From: Actinomycetota bacterium
GTDB lineage: Bacteria > Armatimonadota > SYMT01
Reading direction: 5' to 3'
NCBI GenBank assembly: GCA_005798285.1
Contig: SYKE01000121.1
Span: 1 to 35,140 of the forward strand
DNA length: 35,140 nt
Part shown: positions 26,676 to 34,734 of the stretch, in pieces
Numbering within the stretch: the first letter of the stretch is position 1
Layout: every line of letters starts with the position of its first letter
Translations under genes and position numbers: made by a program
The notes under the pieces: model-generated
Databases searched by the model: none
What the model was told of the DNA's origin: nothing
What the model saw: only the letters and a program-made list of their open reading frames with translations

Positions 26676-28608
26676 CCACGGGTAGGGCAAACGCCACGAG
26701 TTCCTGCGGCGCTATGGATCCACCAATTGGTATCACCACGTACTGTCGGCCGCGCGCCATGTAGGTGATCGGCGCGCCACTGGCCGGCGCCGGTGAGCGC
26801 ACTTCCTGAAGGAGTTTGCCGGTCGCCTTGTCGAAAGCGCGGATCCTGGGGGTTTCCTCGGGAATGTCATTGCCGAACCACGAACCCTCCTGCGCGGTGA
26901 TGAGTAGTGTTTTTGTTACGACACAATAGCCGCGACGATTGCGACCCAGCGGCGGAAGCCCCAGGGCTCGGAGCGCCGGATGATCTCTCGGGCCGTCTCC
27001 GTGGATCGCCATCCAGCGATGATCTCCGGTGTTGAGATCAATGGCGGTGATCCGTCCGTAGGGTGGCCGGGTGATAGGAAGTCCGCGAGGGCCCTCCACA
27101 TGGTCACCGCTCTCTTCCAACTTGTAATCCACGTCGGCCAGAAAGGACTTGGGTTTCTTCAGGGTCAACCACATCGGATTCGTGACGGAGGGCACATAGA
27201 GCCAGCCGCGCTCTGGATCCACTGCGGCGCCGGCCCACGACGCTCCCCCCACCCAGCCGGGGCTCTCGATTGACTTGCGCCCAACGACCGGTGGATTGTA
27301 GAGGGGGCCGTAATTGTAATCCTCGAGGATCTTCCGGGCTTCTTGCTTTAGTTCGGGGGTGAAGTCGATGATGTCGGCGTCGGTCAGGCCCTGACGGTCG
27401 AAGGGGGCCGGGCGCGTGGGGAAGGGCTGAGTCGGCGAGGTCTCTTCCCCAGGGATGCGAGATTGCGGCACGGGACGCTCCTGGATCGGCCAGAGCGGCT
27501 TGCCGGTGACGCGGTCGAACACAAAGCAGAAGGCTTGCTTGGTGACCTGCGCCACCGCTTTGACCCTTTTCCCGTTCAGGGTGACATCCAGCAGATTTGG
27601 AGCGCACGGCGGGTCGTAGTCCCAAACTCCGTGGTGAACGAACTGGTAATGCCACACACGCTTGCCGGTTCGGGCGTCCAGACAGACGATCGACTCACCG
27701 AAGAGACCGTCCCCCTTCCGGTGGCCTCCGTACCAGTCGTTGGTCGGGGTGCTGACCGGGAGGTAGATGTAATTGAGCTCGGGATCGTAGCTCATCGGCG
27801 CCCAGACGTTGGTGTTGCCGGTGTAGCGCCAGGAGCCGTCTTTCCACGTGTCGTTGCCGGTCTCACCGACCTGCGGGACCGTGTGAAAGGTCCACACCAG
27901 TTTGCCGGTGCGGGCGTCGTAGCCGCGCACGTCGCCCGGCGGCATTTCCTTGCGATCCTGGAAGTCGTCGACCGAACTCCCAACCACGACGACGTTTCCA
28001 CAAATCATCGGGGGCGAACTCACGTACGTCAACTTCCGCGCTACCGGACGCCGAAGGTCTTTCGCGAGATCTACCGCTCCGCTGTCTCCAAAGGATCGCA
28101 CGGGCTTCCCGGTGCCCGCATCCAGAGCGTAGAGCCGAAAGTCGCTGGCGGCATGAAAGATCCGGCGATCCTTCTTCCCGTCACGCCCGGCGCCCTCCCA
28201 ATACGAAACCCCGCGATGCACATAGCCGAACGACTCGGGGTTGAAGGTCCAGAGCGTTTTCCCCGTGGAAGCCTCAATGGCACAGACCTGATTCAGGCTG
28301 GTGGGGACGTAGAGAATCCCATCCACCATGATCGGGGTGCCTTCGTTGGGTCCCGCTTTGAGGTCGGGTCGGCGCTTGAGAAGGCTATTGTCGGGGGAGT
28401 ACCACCGCCAGGCCACCTTCAAGTCCTTGAAGTTGTCGGCCCGTATCTGATCGAGGGGGGAGTAGCGGCTTCCCATCGGGTCTGAGCCGTAGGTCCGCCA
28501 CTCTCCGCTGGCGCCGGTGTCGGCGGGAGGTTGGGCCGGAGCGATCGAGGCGGTGACGGCGGCTCCCAGGCCGGCCAGGGCCATCATATAGGGTCTTGTT
28601 CGGGACAT
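26656..28608 (-). CDS. PQQ-dependent (quinoprotein glucose dehydrogenase-like) dehydrogenase
   Basis: EWRTYGSDPMGSRYSPLDQIRADNFKDLKVAWRW, ALDAGTGKPVRSFGDSGAVDL, SSPPMICGNVVVVGS, WTFHTVPQVGETGNDTWKDGSWRYTGNTNVWAPMSYDPELNYIYLPVSTPTNDWYGGHRKGDGLFGESIVCLDARTGKRVWHYQFVHHGVWDYDPPCAPNLLDV. ATG at 28608. Confidence 0.94.
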   Translation of the reverse strand: MSRTRPYMMALAGLGAAVTASIAPAQPPADTGASGEWRTYGSDPMGSRYSPLDQIRADNFKDLKVAWRWYSPDNSLLKRRPDLKAGPNEGTPIMVDGILYVPTSLNQVCAIEASTGKTLWTFNPESFGYVHRGVSYWEGAGRDGKKDRRIFHAASDFRLYALDAGTGKPVRSFGDSGAVDLAKDLRRPVARKLTYVSSPPMICGNVVVVGSSVDDFQDRKEMPPGDVRGYDARTGKLVWTFHTVPQVGETGNDTWKDGSWRYTGNTNVWAPMSYDPELNYIYLPVSTPTNDWYGGHRKGDGLFGESIVCLDARTGKRVWHYQFVHHGVWDYDPPCAPNLLDVTLNGKRVKAVAQVTKQAFCFVFDRVTGKPLWPIQERPVPQSRIPGEETSPTQPFPTRPAPFDRQGLTDADIIDFTPELKQEARKILEDYNYGPLYNPPVVGRKSIESPGWVGGASWAGAAVDPERGWLYVPSVTNPMWLTLKKPKSFLADVDYKLEESGDHVEGPRGLPITRPPYGRITAIDLNTGDHRWMAIHGDGPRDHPALRALGLPPLGRNRRGYCVVTKTLLITAQEGSWFGNDIPEETPRIRAFDKATGKLLQEVRSPAPASGAPITYMARGRQYVVIPIGGSIAPQELVAFALPVDGAGRK

Positions 28609-28796
28609 CGTCTCTGACTCCACCGTCGCACCGCAAGGGTCGGACGGCCCCTGTCTCGGCGGTTCGCACGGAATTGATTCGTTCATTGGCTCCGGGGGTT
28701 CCTGCCGTGTGGTCCACCGCGCTATTCTTCCATTACGGCGCTGCGGCCGTGATCGCAGGCACAGCCCCACCAATCACGCGTGGCGGAGAGTAACGA

Positions 28797-29816
28797 ATGG
28801 ATTCCAGCGCACCCAGTCCGTTTTTGTTTCTGGACACCCTGATGGGCTATCAGAAGACCGCGATGATCCGTGCCGCGGTAGAGTTGGATCTCTTCACAGC
28901 GATCGGTGAAGGGGCGTGCACGGCCGACGAACTGGCCCTTCGTCGGGGAGTCGCCCAGCGTGGAGTGCGCATCCTCTGCGACTCCCTGGTCATCGCCGGA
29001 TTCCTCACCAAGTCGGACGGCGCCTACGGGTTGACTCCGGACAGCGCATTGTTCCTGGACTCTCGCTCGCCGGCATGCTTCACCTCGGTGATGGAGTTCC
29101 TTCTGTCGCCGACCATTGTGGAAGGCTACGATCGCCTCACGGATGCCGTTCGGCGGGGGGGAACGGCCCTGCCCCCGGGTGGGACGATGGCGCCCGATCA
29201 TCCCGTGTGGGTGCAGTTCGCCCGGGCGATGTCGCCCATGGCCGGTCCGCTCGGCCGTGGCGTGGCTGCCGGCCTCGATCTTCGCGGCGTGACGGCGCCC
29301 CGAGTGCTGGACATTGCGGCGGGCCATGGGTTGTTCGGTCTCGCCTTTGCCGAACGGTATCCGGAGGGGCGGATCACCGCTCAGGATTGGGAGTCGGTGC
29401 TGGAGGTGGCCTCTGGAAACGCCTCCCGCATGGGGTTCCGGGATCGTCTCACGCTACTGCCCGGCAGCGTATTCGATGTGGATCTCGGAGGGCCGTACGA
29501 TGTGGTGCTGCTCCCGAACTTTCTGCACCACTTCGACCCGGCCGTTTGCACCGAGCTGCTGAAGAAGGTGTTTGGCTCTCTCTCGCCGGGTGGGTGCGCC
29601 GTGGCGGTCGAGTTCGTGTCAAATGATGACCGAGTCACGCCCCCCGGGGCCGCGTCGTTCGCGCTCGTTATGCTGGCGTCCACGCAGTCAGGAGACGCCT
29701 ACTCGTGGAACGAGTATCGCGAGATGTTCACCGCCGCCCGGTTTGTCGAGCTGGAACAGCTTCCGCTCCCTCCGAGCGCCGAGACAGCGGTCGTGGGGCG
29801 CAAACCGACCGCCTAA
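28797..29816 (+). CDS. SAM-dependent O-methyltransferase (plant-type OMT2 fold with dimerisation domain)
   Basis: LMGYQKTAMIRAAVELDLFTAIGEGACTADELALRRGVAQRGVRILCDSLVIAGFL, VLDIAAGHGLFGLAFAERYPEGRITAQDW, YDVVLLPNFLHHFDPAVCTELLKKVFGSLSPGGCAVAVEF. Confidence 0.92.
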   Translation: MDSSAPSPFLFLDTLMGYQKTAMIRAAVELDLFTAIGEGACTADELALRRGVAQRGVRILCDSLVIAGFLTKSDGAYGLTPDSALFLDSRSPACFTSVMEFLLSPTIVEGYDRLTDAVRRGGTALPPGGTMAPDHPVWVQFARAMSPMAGPLGRGVAAGLDLRGVTAPRVLDIAAGHGLFGLAFAERYPEGRITAQDWESVLEVASGNASRMGFRDRLTLLPGSVFDVDLGGPYDVVLLPNFLHHFDPAVCTELLKKVFGSLSPGGCAVAVEFVSNDDRVTPPGAASFALVMLASTQSGDAYSWNEYREMFTAARFVELEQLPLPPSAETAVVGRKPTA

Positions 29817-29868
29817 TCAAAGAGTGCGCTCGTCGGATTTTGAGGTCCGGTCGGCGCGGAGGCCCACG

Positions 29869-30903
29869 ATGTTTCTGCGATGTTCCCTACCCGCTCTGGC
29901 GCTGATCATCGGGCTCGTTTCAGCCCAGCCGGCGCCGGCACAGAAAGCGCCGGTCCAGAGCCCGCAGGCGCTAGAACTCCAGCGTCGGTTTGTACAGCAG
30001 TTCGATCGCCCGCGAGTGCCGTTGGAGACACGCCTCGTCTCGCGTGAAACACGGGCAGAACTGGTCGTCGAGCAGGTCTCGTTTGCCTCTGAGAGAGACA
30101 TGCGCGTTCCCGCGCTGGTCGTGAGGCCGGCGAAGCCGGCGCGTCCCCTTGCTGCCGTGGTCTGCCTCCACGGGCTCGGGGGCAAGAAAGAAGGCATGCT
30201 GCCGTATCTGGAGGAGATGGCTCGGCGGGGCCTCCTCGCCATCGCCATCGACGCCCGGTGTCACGGGGAGCGCGCCGACGATCTGCGTGCCCGCATGGTC
30301 GAGACCTACAAGGGCGCCCCGGGCCGGCCCTACCTGTGGGATACGGTTTGGGACACCTGGCGGACGCTGGACTACCTGCAGTCGCGGTCGGATGTGGACG
30401 GCGCCCGGCTCGGCGTGATGGGGATCTCCCTGGGCGGGCACACGACCTGGATGGCCAGCGCGGATCCTCGAGTGAAAGTTGCTATTCCGTGCATTTCCGC
30501 CTGTTCATGGCGGTGGCAGTTGGAGATCGGCGGCTACGCTCAGCGCGTGAAAAACGTGTCGAAGGCTTATGAAGGCGTTGCGGCAGCGATGGGGGAGAAG
30601 GAGATCACCGCGCGCGTCGTCCGCGAAGCCTGGAAGAAGTGGCATCCCGGAATCCCGGAGACGTACGACTGCCAGGATCTCCTGGCGGCGTTTGCTCCCA
30701 AGCCCCTGCTCCTCATCAATGGAGACTCGGATCCGGTGGCGCCGCTCGAGGGGTTGAAGATCGCCCAGGCTACCATTTCGGCGGCGTATAAGAAGGCGGG
30801 ATACCCGGAACGGGAGCAGCTCGATCTCGCCGAAAACTCGGGCCACACCATCACCGCATCCCAAAAAGAGGCGATCCTGAGGTTCCTCTGTCAGTGGCTT
30901 TGA
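29869..30903 (+). CDS. Exported alpha/beta hydrolase (prolyl-oligopeptidase/acetyl-esterase-like)
   Basis: Signal peptide MFLRCSLPALALIIGLVSAQPAPA; VVCLHGLGGKKEGMLPYLEEMARRGLLAIAIDARCHGER, LGVMGISLGGHTTWMASADPRVKVAI, KPLLLINGDSDPVAPLEGL, NSGHTITASQKEAILRFLCQWL. ATG at 29869. Confidence 0.92.
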   Translation: MFLRCSLPALALIIGLVSAQPAPAQKAPVQSPQALELQRRFVQQFDRPRVPLETRLVSRETRAELVVEQVSFASERDMRVPALVVRPAKPARPLAAVVCLHGLGGKKEGMLPYLEEMARRGLLAIAIDARCHGERADDLRARMVETYKGAPGRPYLWDTVWDTWRTLDYLQSRSDVDGARLGVMGISLGGHTTWMASADPRVKVAIPCISACSWRWQLEIGGYAQRVKNVSKAYEGVAAAMGEKEITARVVREAWKKWHPGIPETYDCQDLLAAFAPKPLLLINGDSDPVAPLEGLKIAQATISAAYKKAGYPEREQLDLAENSGHTITASQKEAILRFLCQWL

Positions 30904-30927
30904 CGAAACGGGCTCGGGGGGAGGGAA

Positions 30928-31293
30928 TCAACGCCGAGAGGCCTCGTTTTCCACCACTCGAGCCTCGACGATCGTTCGAATGAGCTCCAGTGGGAGAGGC
31001 GCCCCCACTGGAAACCGGATCGCGCCTTTGCTCGTTCCGTAGCCGGCCAGTTGCTCCTGGAATTGCGCCACCGTGTGTGAATTGCATGGATAGAGCGCAC
31101 AGTGGCGGGCCGCGGCGCCGATCGACACAAGCGACCTCCCGTGGAGTCGAAACGTCGGAAGCTGGTAGCTGATGCACTCCACGGCGGCCGGCGCCACCTC
31201 CAGCACCACCTGCCGAAGTTCGCGAAGCATCGACTGTTTCTCGGGAGTAAGGGGCGCCAGGTAGTCCTCGAATGACTCGGGTGTTTGGGGCAC
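30928..31293 (-). CDS. DUF1801 / YdhG-like iron-chaperone-fold protein
   Basis: VPQTPESFEDYLAPLTPEKQSMLRELRQVVLEVAPAAVECISYQLPTFRLHGRSLVSIGAAARHCALYPC...YGTSKGAIRFPVGAPLPLELIRTIVEARVVENEA; GTG at 31293 with upstream GGAG. Confidence 0.88.
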   Translation of the reverse strand: MPQTPESFEDYLAPLTPEKQSMLRELRQVVLEVAPAAVECISYQLPTFRLHGRSLVSIGAAARHCALYPCNSHTVAQFQEQLAGYGTSKGAIRFPVGAPLPLELIRTIVEARVVENEASRR

Positions 31294-31333
31294 AGGTTGT
31301 TCTCCGTCGGGCCAACGGGCCCGCGCGCCGCGG

Positions 31334-31798
31334 TCACACTTTGATCGGGCGGTTGATCTCGGTGCGGTAGGTGGAGGGGTCCAGCCCGGTTTCGGGACCG
31401 GACTGGTAGATCTCCCACGCATTTCCGATCAACTCAAACCCCTGCGCCTTCACCCACGCGTCGAATTCAGCCCAGGCGTCCCCAAGTCCCTCGTAGGGCC
31501 CCTGGTAGGTAGCCCGGAGCACGGTCGCGGCCGGCAGCCAAGAGCCGACGACCCGGCCCTCCGGCGTCACGGGAGCGGAGACCGGTACCCCGATCTCAAA
31601 GTCAAAGACGTCAGGGTCAAATCTCAGGTGATGCGAGAACCAGGCTCCGGTCGGCCCGATGCACTGCTTCGAAACGACCCCCATCAGTTCGGTGATGCCC
31701 GGTCCCATCACGTGCCGGATCTCCTCACGGGGAATGGTGAGTCGTATGACGGCGCTCAACTGTTCGGTGGTCTCTACGATTTGTGGTGGTTCCAGCAT
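31334..31798 (-). CDS. GyrI-like / AraC effector-binding domain protein
   Basis: MLEPPQIVETTEQLSAVIRLTIPREEIRHVMGPGITELMGVVSKQCIGPTGAWFSHHLRFDPDVFDFEIGVPVSAPVTPEGRVVGSWLPAATVLRATYQGPYEGLGDAWAEFDAWVKAQGFELIGNAWEIYQSGP; ATG at 31798. Confidence 0.87.
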   Translation of the reverse strand: MLEPPQIVETTEQLSAVIRLTIPREEIRHVMGPGITELMGVVSKQCIGPTGAWFSHHLRFDPDVFDFEIGVPVSAPVTPEGRVVGSWLPAATVLRATYQGPYEGLGDAWAEFDAWVKAQGFELIGNAWEIYQSGPETGLDPSTYRTEINRPIKV

Positions 31799-32076
31799 GG
31801 CTGTGAGTCCTGTTTTCGACGTGGGGGGAGCCGTCGCTTCGGCCCTCACTCATGGTGCGATTCTCGGCGCCTGTGGGGTACCCATCCAGCACCGTTCACC
31901 TCGCGCTGAGCGCCGCGTACGGTCCGAGCGGCTGCCCGGTGGAGACGGGAGCCGGCGGGAAGCGCGCCAGCGCGTGTTCACCCCGCACGGGGGGATCACG
32001 CGGGAATCCCCAGGCGGTTGGTGAACGGACATACCGGTGGACGGCGCCCGGATCTGGGCGCGTGGGGGAGTGACCA

Positions 32077-33201
32077 ATGAAGATCACTGCGGTCAGGCCG
32101 TACTTGATGCGGGCCGTGGAGCGGAACTGGCTGTTTGTCAAAGTGGAGACCGACTCGGGGCTCCATGGGTGGGGTGAGGCGTCGCTGGAGCTGAAAGAGC
32201 GGACGGTGGCCCAGGCGGTGACCGACCTCGAGCCGTTCCTGATCGGGCAGGATCCGACGCGCATCGAGCATCTGTGGCAGATGCTCTACCGGCACGGATT
32301 CTGGCGCGGCGGGGTTGTGATTCTCAGCGCGATCAGCGGGATTGATCAGGCCCTGTGGGATCTCACCGGCAAGGCTTACGGGGTTCCCGTCTACAAACTC
32401 CTCGGCGGCGCGGTAAGAGATCGGATCCGCCTCTACACCCACGGTGGTCCGGAGCAGGTGCCCGCCATTCGGGAAGCCGGCTTCACAGCCGTGAAGAGCG
32501 GGCCGGGTGTGGACACCTCGGGGCCCCGCCACCACGAAGTCGCCTCGAAGTTCGCCGAGTATGTGCGGCGGATGCGCGCCGCGGGTGGCGATGACTTCGA
32601 CGTTATGATCGACAACCACGGCACGAGCACGCCGCAGCAGGCGATCCAGATGCTCTCTGCGGTGGATGAACTGGGACTGTTCTTCTTCGAGGAGCCGTGC
32701 CCGCCCGACAACGTGGACGCGATCGAACCCGTGGCCCGGCGCGGCTTCAACACGCCGTTGGCCACCGGAGAGCGGTTGTTCACCCGGTGGGGCTATCGGT
32801 CCTTGATCGAGAAGCAGCTTGTGAGCGTCATCCAGCCGGATCTCTGCCATGCCGGCGGCATCTCGGAGGTGCGCCGAATCGCTTCGATGGCCGAGACCTA
32901 TTACATCAAAGTCGCGCCGCACAATCCCTATGGCCCCGTCTCGACCGCCGCCTGCCTGCATCTCTGCGCGGCCATTCCAAACTTTCACATTCTGGAATAC
33001 GTGTGGACCAACGAACCGTGGCGCTCGCGGGTCCAGAAGGGCGATCCCATGCGAAACGAGGCCGGCTACCTCTCCTTGCCCGACCGTCCGGGTTTGGGGA
33101 TCGATCTCGACGAAGACGTCATCGCGTCTCGCCCCTACGAGCTCCAGGATGCGACGGCGTACACACGCTTCGACTCCGAGGGCGCCGTAGCGGACGCCTG
33201 A
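32077..33201 (+). CDS. Enolase-superfamily dehydratase, galactonate dehydratase-like
   Basis: MKITAVRPYLMRAVERNWLFVKVETDSGLHGWGEASLELKERTVAQAV, ISGIDQALWDLTGKAYGVPVYKLLGGAVRDRIRLYTHGG, MIDNHG, FFEEPCPPDN, VIQPDLCHAGGISEVRRIASMAETYYIKVAPHNPYGPVSTAACLHLCAAIPNFHILEY. Confidence 0.93.
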   Translation: MKITAVRPYLMRAVERNWLFVKVETDSGLHGWGEASLELKERTVAQAVTDLEPFLIGQDPTRIEHLWQMLYRHGFWRGGVVILSAISGIDQALWDLTGKAYGVPVYKLLGGAVRDRIRLYTHGGPEQVPAIREAGFTAVKSGPGVDTSGPRHHEVASKFAEYVRRMRAAGGDDFDVMIDNHGTSTPQQAIQMLSAVDELGLFFFEEPCPPDNVDAIEPVARRGFNTPLATGERLFTRWGYRSLIEKQLVSVIQPDLCHAGGISEVRRIASMAETYYIKVAPHNPYGPVSTAACLHLCAAIPNFHILEYVWTNEPWRSRVQKGDPMRNEAGYLSLPDRPGLGIDLDEDVIASRPYELQDATAYTRFDSEGAVADA

Positions 33202-33240
33202 CCCACGCTCGGAGAGGGATCTCCCGGCAGAAAACGCTTC

Positions 33241-33270
33241 ACCCCCGACCTCCGCCCCCCGGTCGGGGGT
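33241..33270 (+). terminator. Perfect 10-bp stem downstream of the dehydratase gene, possible terminator
   Basis: acccccgacc (33241-33250) / ggtcgggggt (33261-33270), 10-nt loop, 40 nt past the stop codon; no T-tract. Confidence 0.5.
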
Positions 33271-33570
33271 CGGGATCAGCAGCCGAGGTCCCGGGTTGGG
33301 TTGATGTGTTGGCCGGGTGGGCATCCGAGATGAACACGGGGGCTCGGATGTAGCAGCGCCAGCCGTGGGCCGTTGCCTCGAGCGGAGTTGCGGTTTCCAC
33401 CAACACACCCCTCGTCCATCGTGATCCCTGGGATTAACCCGAGGCTCCCGCGATGGGATTCCGCACGCAGGCCCCGCCAAGCCGGCCGACCCCTTCCGGT
33501 TGAGCACCTGCACAGTGAGCGAACACTCCCGCCTGACGGTAGAAACACCCTCGAAAGAACGGGAGGGCGA

Positions 33571-33585
33571 GGCTCCGACCGAGCC
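33571..33585. repeat. Short palindrome ggctc-cgacc-gagcc in gggagggcgaggctccgaccgagccgcg
   Basis: Seen directly; intergenic. Confidence 0.55.
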
Positions 33586-33730
33586 GCGAATCGTCCGCAG
33601 GGTCCATCGCCGCCGAATTGGGGTCGCCGCAGCCGGTCGATGAGACGGCAGTGGCCTCGCTCACCGGGCCGCCTTTCTTCGTTCCGCATTGTGGCGTGGA
33701 CCGGGATGCCGGGACGAACGCGCCGGGGCC

Positions 33731-33831
33731 GCCCGGGATTGAAATCCCGGGCTACTTCGTGGAAGCCCTCCGGGCTGTGCCGGCACGCCCCCGGGGAGCG
33801 CCGGCATCTTGCCGGCCCCGTGCGCTTCCAC
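33731..33831. repeat. Compound palindromic intergenic element (REP/BIME-like)
   Basis: Perfect 10-bp inverted repeat gcccgggatt-ga-aatcccgggc (33731-33752), then an 8-bp outer stem gtggaagc (33759-33766)/gcttccac (33824-33831) enclosing internal hairpins including ccggca-tct-tgccgg. Confidence 0.65.
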
Positions 33832-34109
33832 CCAACGCTGGAGTTAGACCTTCTTGGAGCGAGACCACCCAGCGGGCCAAACCGCCATCACTTCCGCAGT
33901 GGTCGCGCGAGGGTCCGCCCCGTCGGCAGAGCGGGAACCCATCCATGGCGGCGTGGAAGGGGCGAGTTCCCCGGCGATGCCCCAGGCCGGGTTGAGGCTG
34001 GCCCGTCGGCCCGCAGTTTGGTCGCACGGGCTCTGATCTCGAAGTGCCGTCGTGGAACGCTGCCTCGATCGAAGTGAGGGTTCCACTGGCCCACCCCGCA
34101 ATCATCGTC

Positions 34110-34132
34110 TTCCTCGGGCCTGACCCGAGGAA
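34110..34132. repeat. Perfect 9-bp inverted repeat ttcctcggg-cctga-cccgaggaa
   Basis: Seen directly in sequence. Confidence 0.75.
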
Positions 34133-34193
34133 CCAGCGCAGCAAGTGCCGCAAGCAGTTCCCGTGAAGCGCGCCCGACCGGGCCAGATGGGGC

Positions 34194-34271
34194 GACGCGC
34201 CAGGTCATGGCGAATGGATCCCCGCTCTATGCGGTGTGCGTCCGCCCAGTGTTACTTCTGCGGGGACGACG
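34194..34271. repeat. Imperfect direct repeat, copy 1 (78 bp)
   Basis: Matches 34338-34415 at 63 of 78 positions by hand alignment, no gaps; shares exact caggtcatggcgaatgga. Confidence 0.8.
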
Positions 34272-34337
34272 ATGGTGGGCTGCGGTGGCTAACGGGGGGA
34301 TTCGTGTTCGGGTGTTCTGCCTCGCGTTCGGATGAGT

Positions 34338-34415
34338 GACGCGGCAGGTCATGGCGAATGGACCTCCGCTCTGTAGAGTGAGTCTCCGCCCAGTGCGACT
34401 TTTGCGAGGATGACG
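34338..34415. repeat. Imperfect direct repeat, copy 2 (78 bp)
   Basis: See copy 1; offset 144 bp. Confidence 0.8.
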
Positions 34416-34734
34416 GAAATGCGGCCGCTCCTTTGGATGAAAGGACAGTGGAGTTCGTCAATTCGAGCCCCGGGACGATGCTCCGGCCTGGCCTATGGTT
34501 GGCCCGTCTGCCCCCAAAGTTGCCCCATCGTCTCGGGCTCGTGCCGGCAGTCCGAACCGACAACACTGACCGCGGGCCTACAGCCCCCCTGGCGCAGTCC
34601 GCTCACGAAGGAAGAGTTGCACGCGACGAGCAACAACGGGGTGAGCCCGAGCCGGCGGGGCTCGTGTCCCGTTTCAGGTTAGGGCGCCGGCAATTCGGAA
34701 ATCGGCTTCGCTGCCCGGCGAGCGGGGAGTTCCC

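Noticed and set aside
27463-28485. 340-aa + strand ORF
   Set aside because: Antisense to the PQQ dehydrogenase.
31996-33513. 505-aa - strand ORF
   Set aside because: Antisense to the enolase-superfamily dehydratase; no family features.
33373-34077. 234-aa + ORF and other ORFs in 33.3-34.7 kb
   Set aside because: Overlapping ORFs in several frames on both strands, Arg/Pro/Gly-rich, containing palindromic repeats; treated as non-coding.
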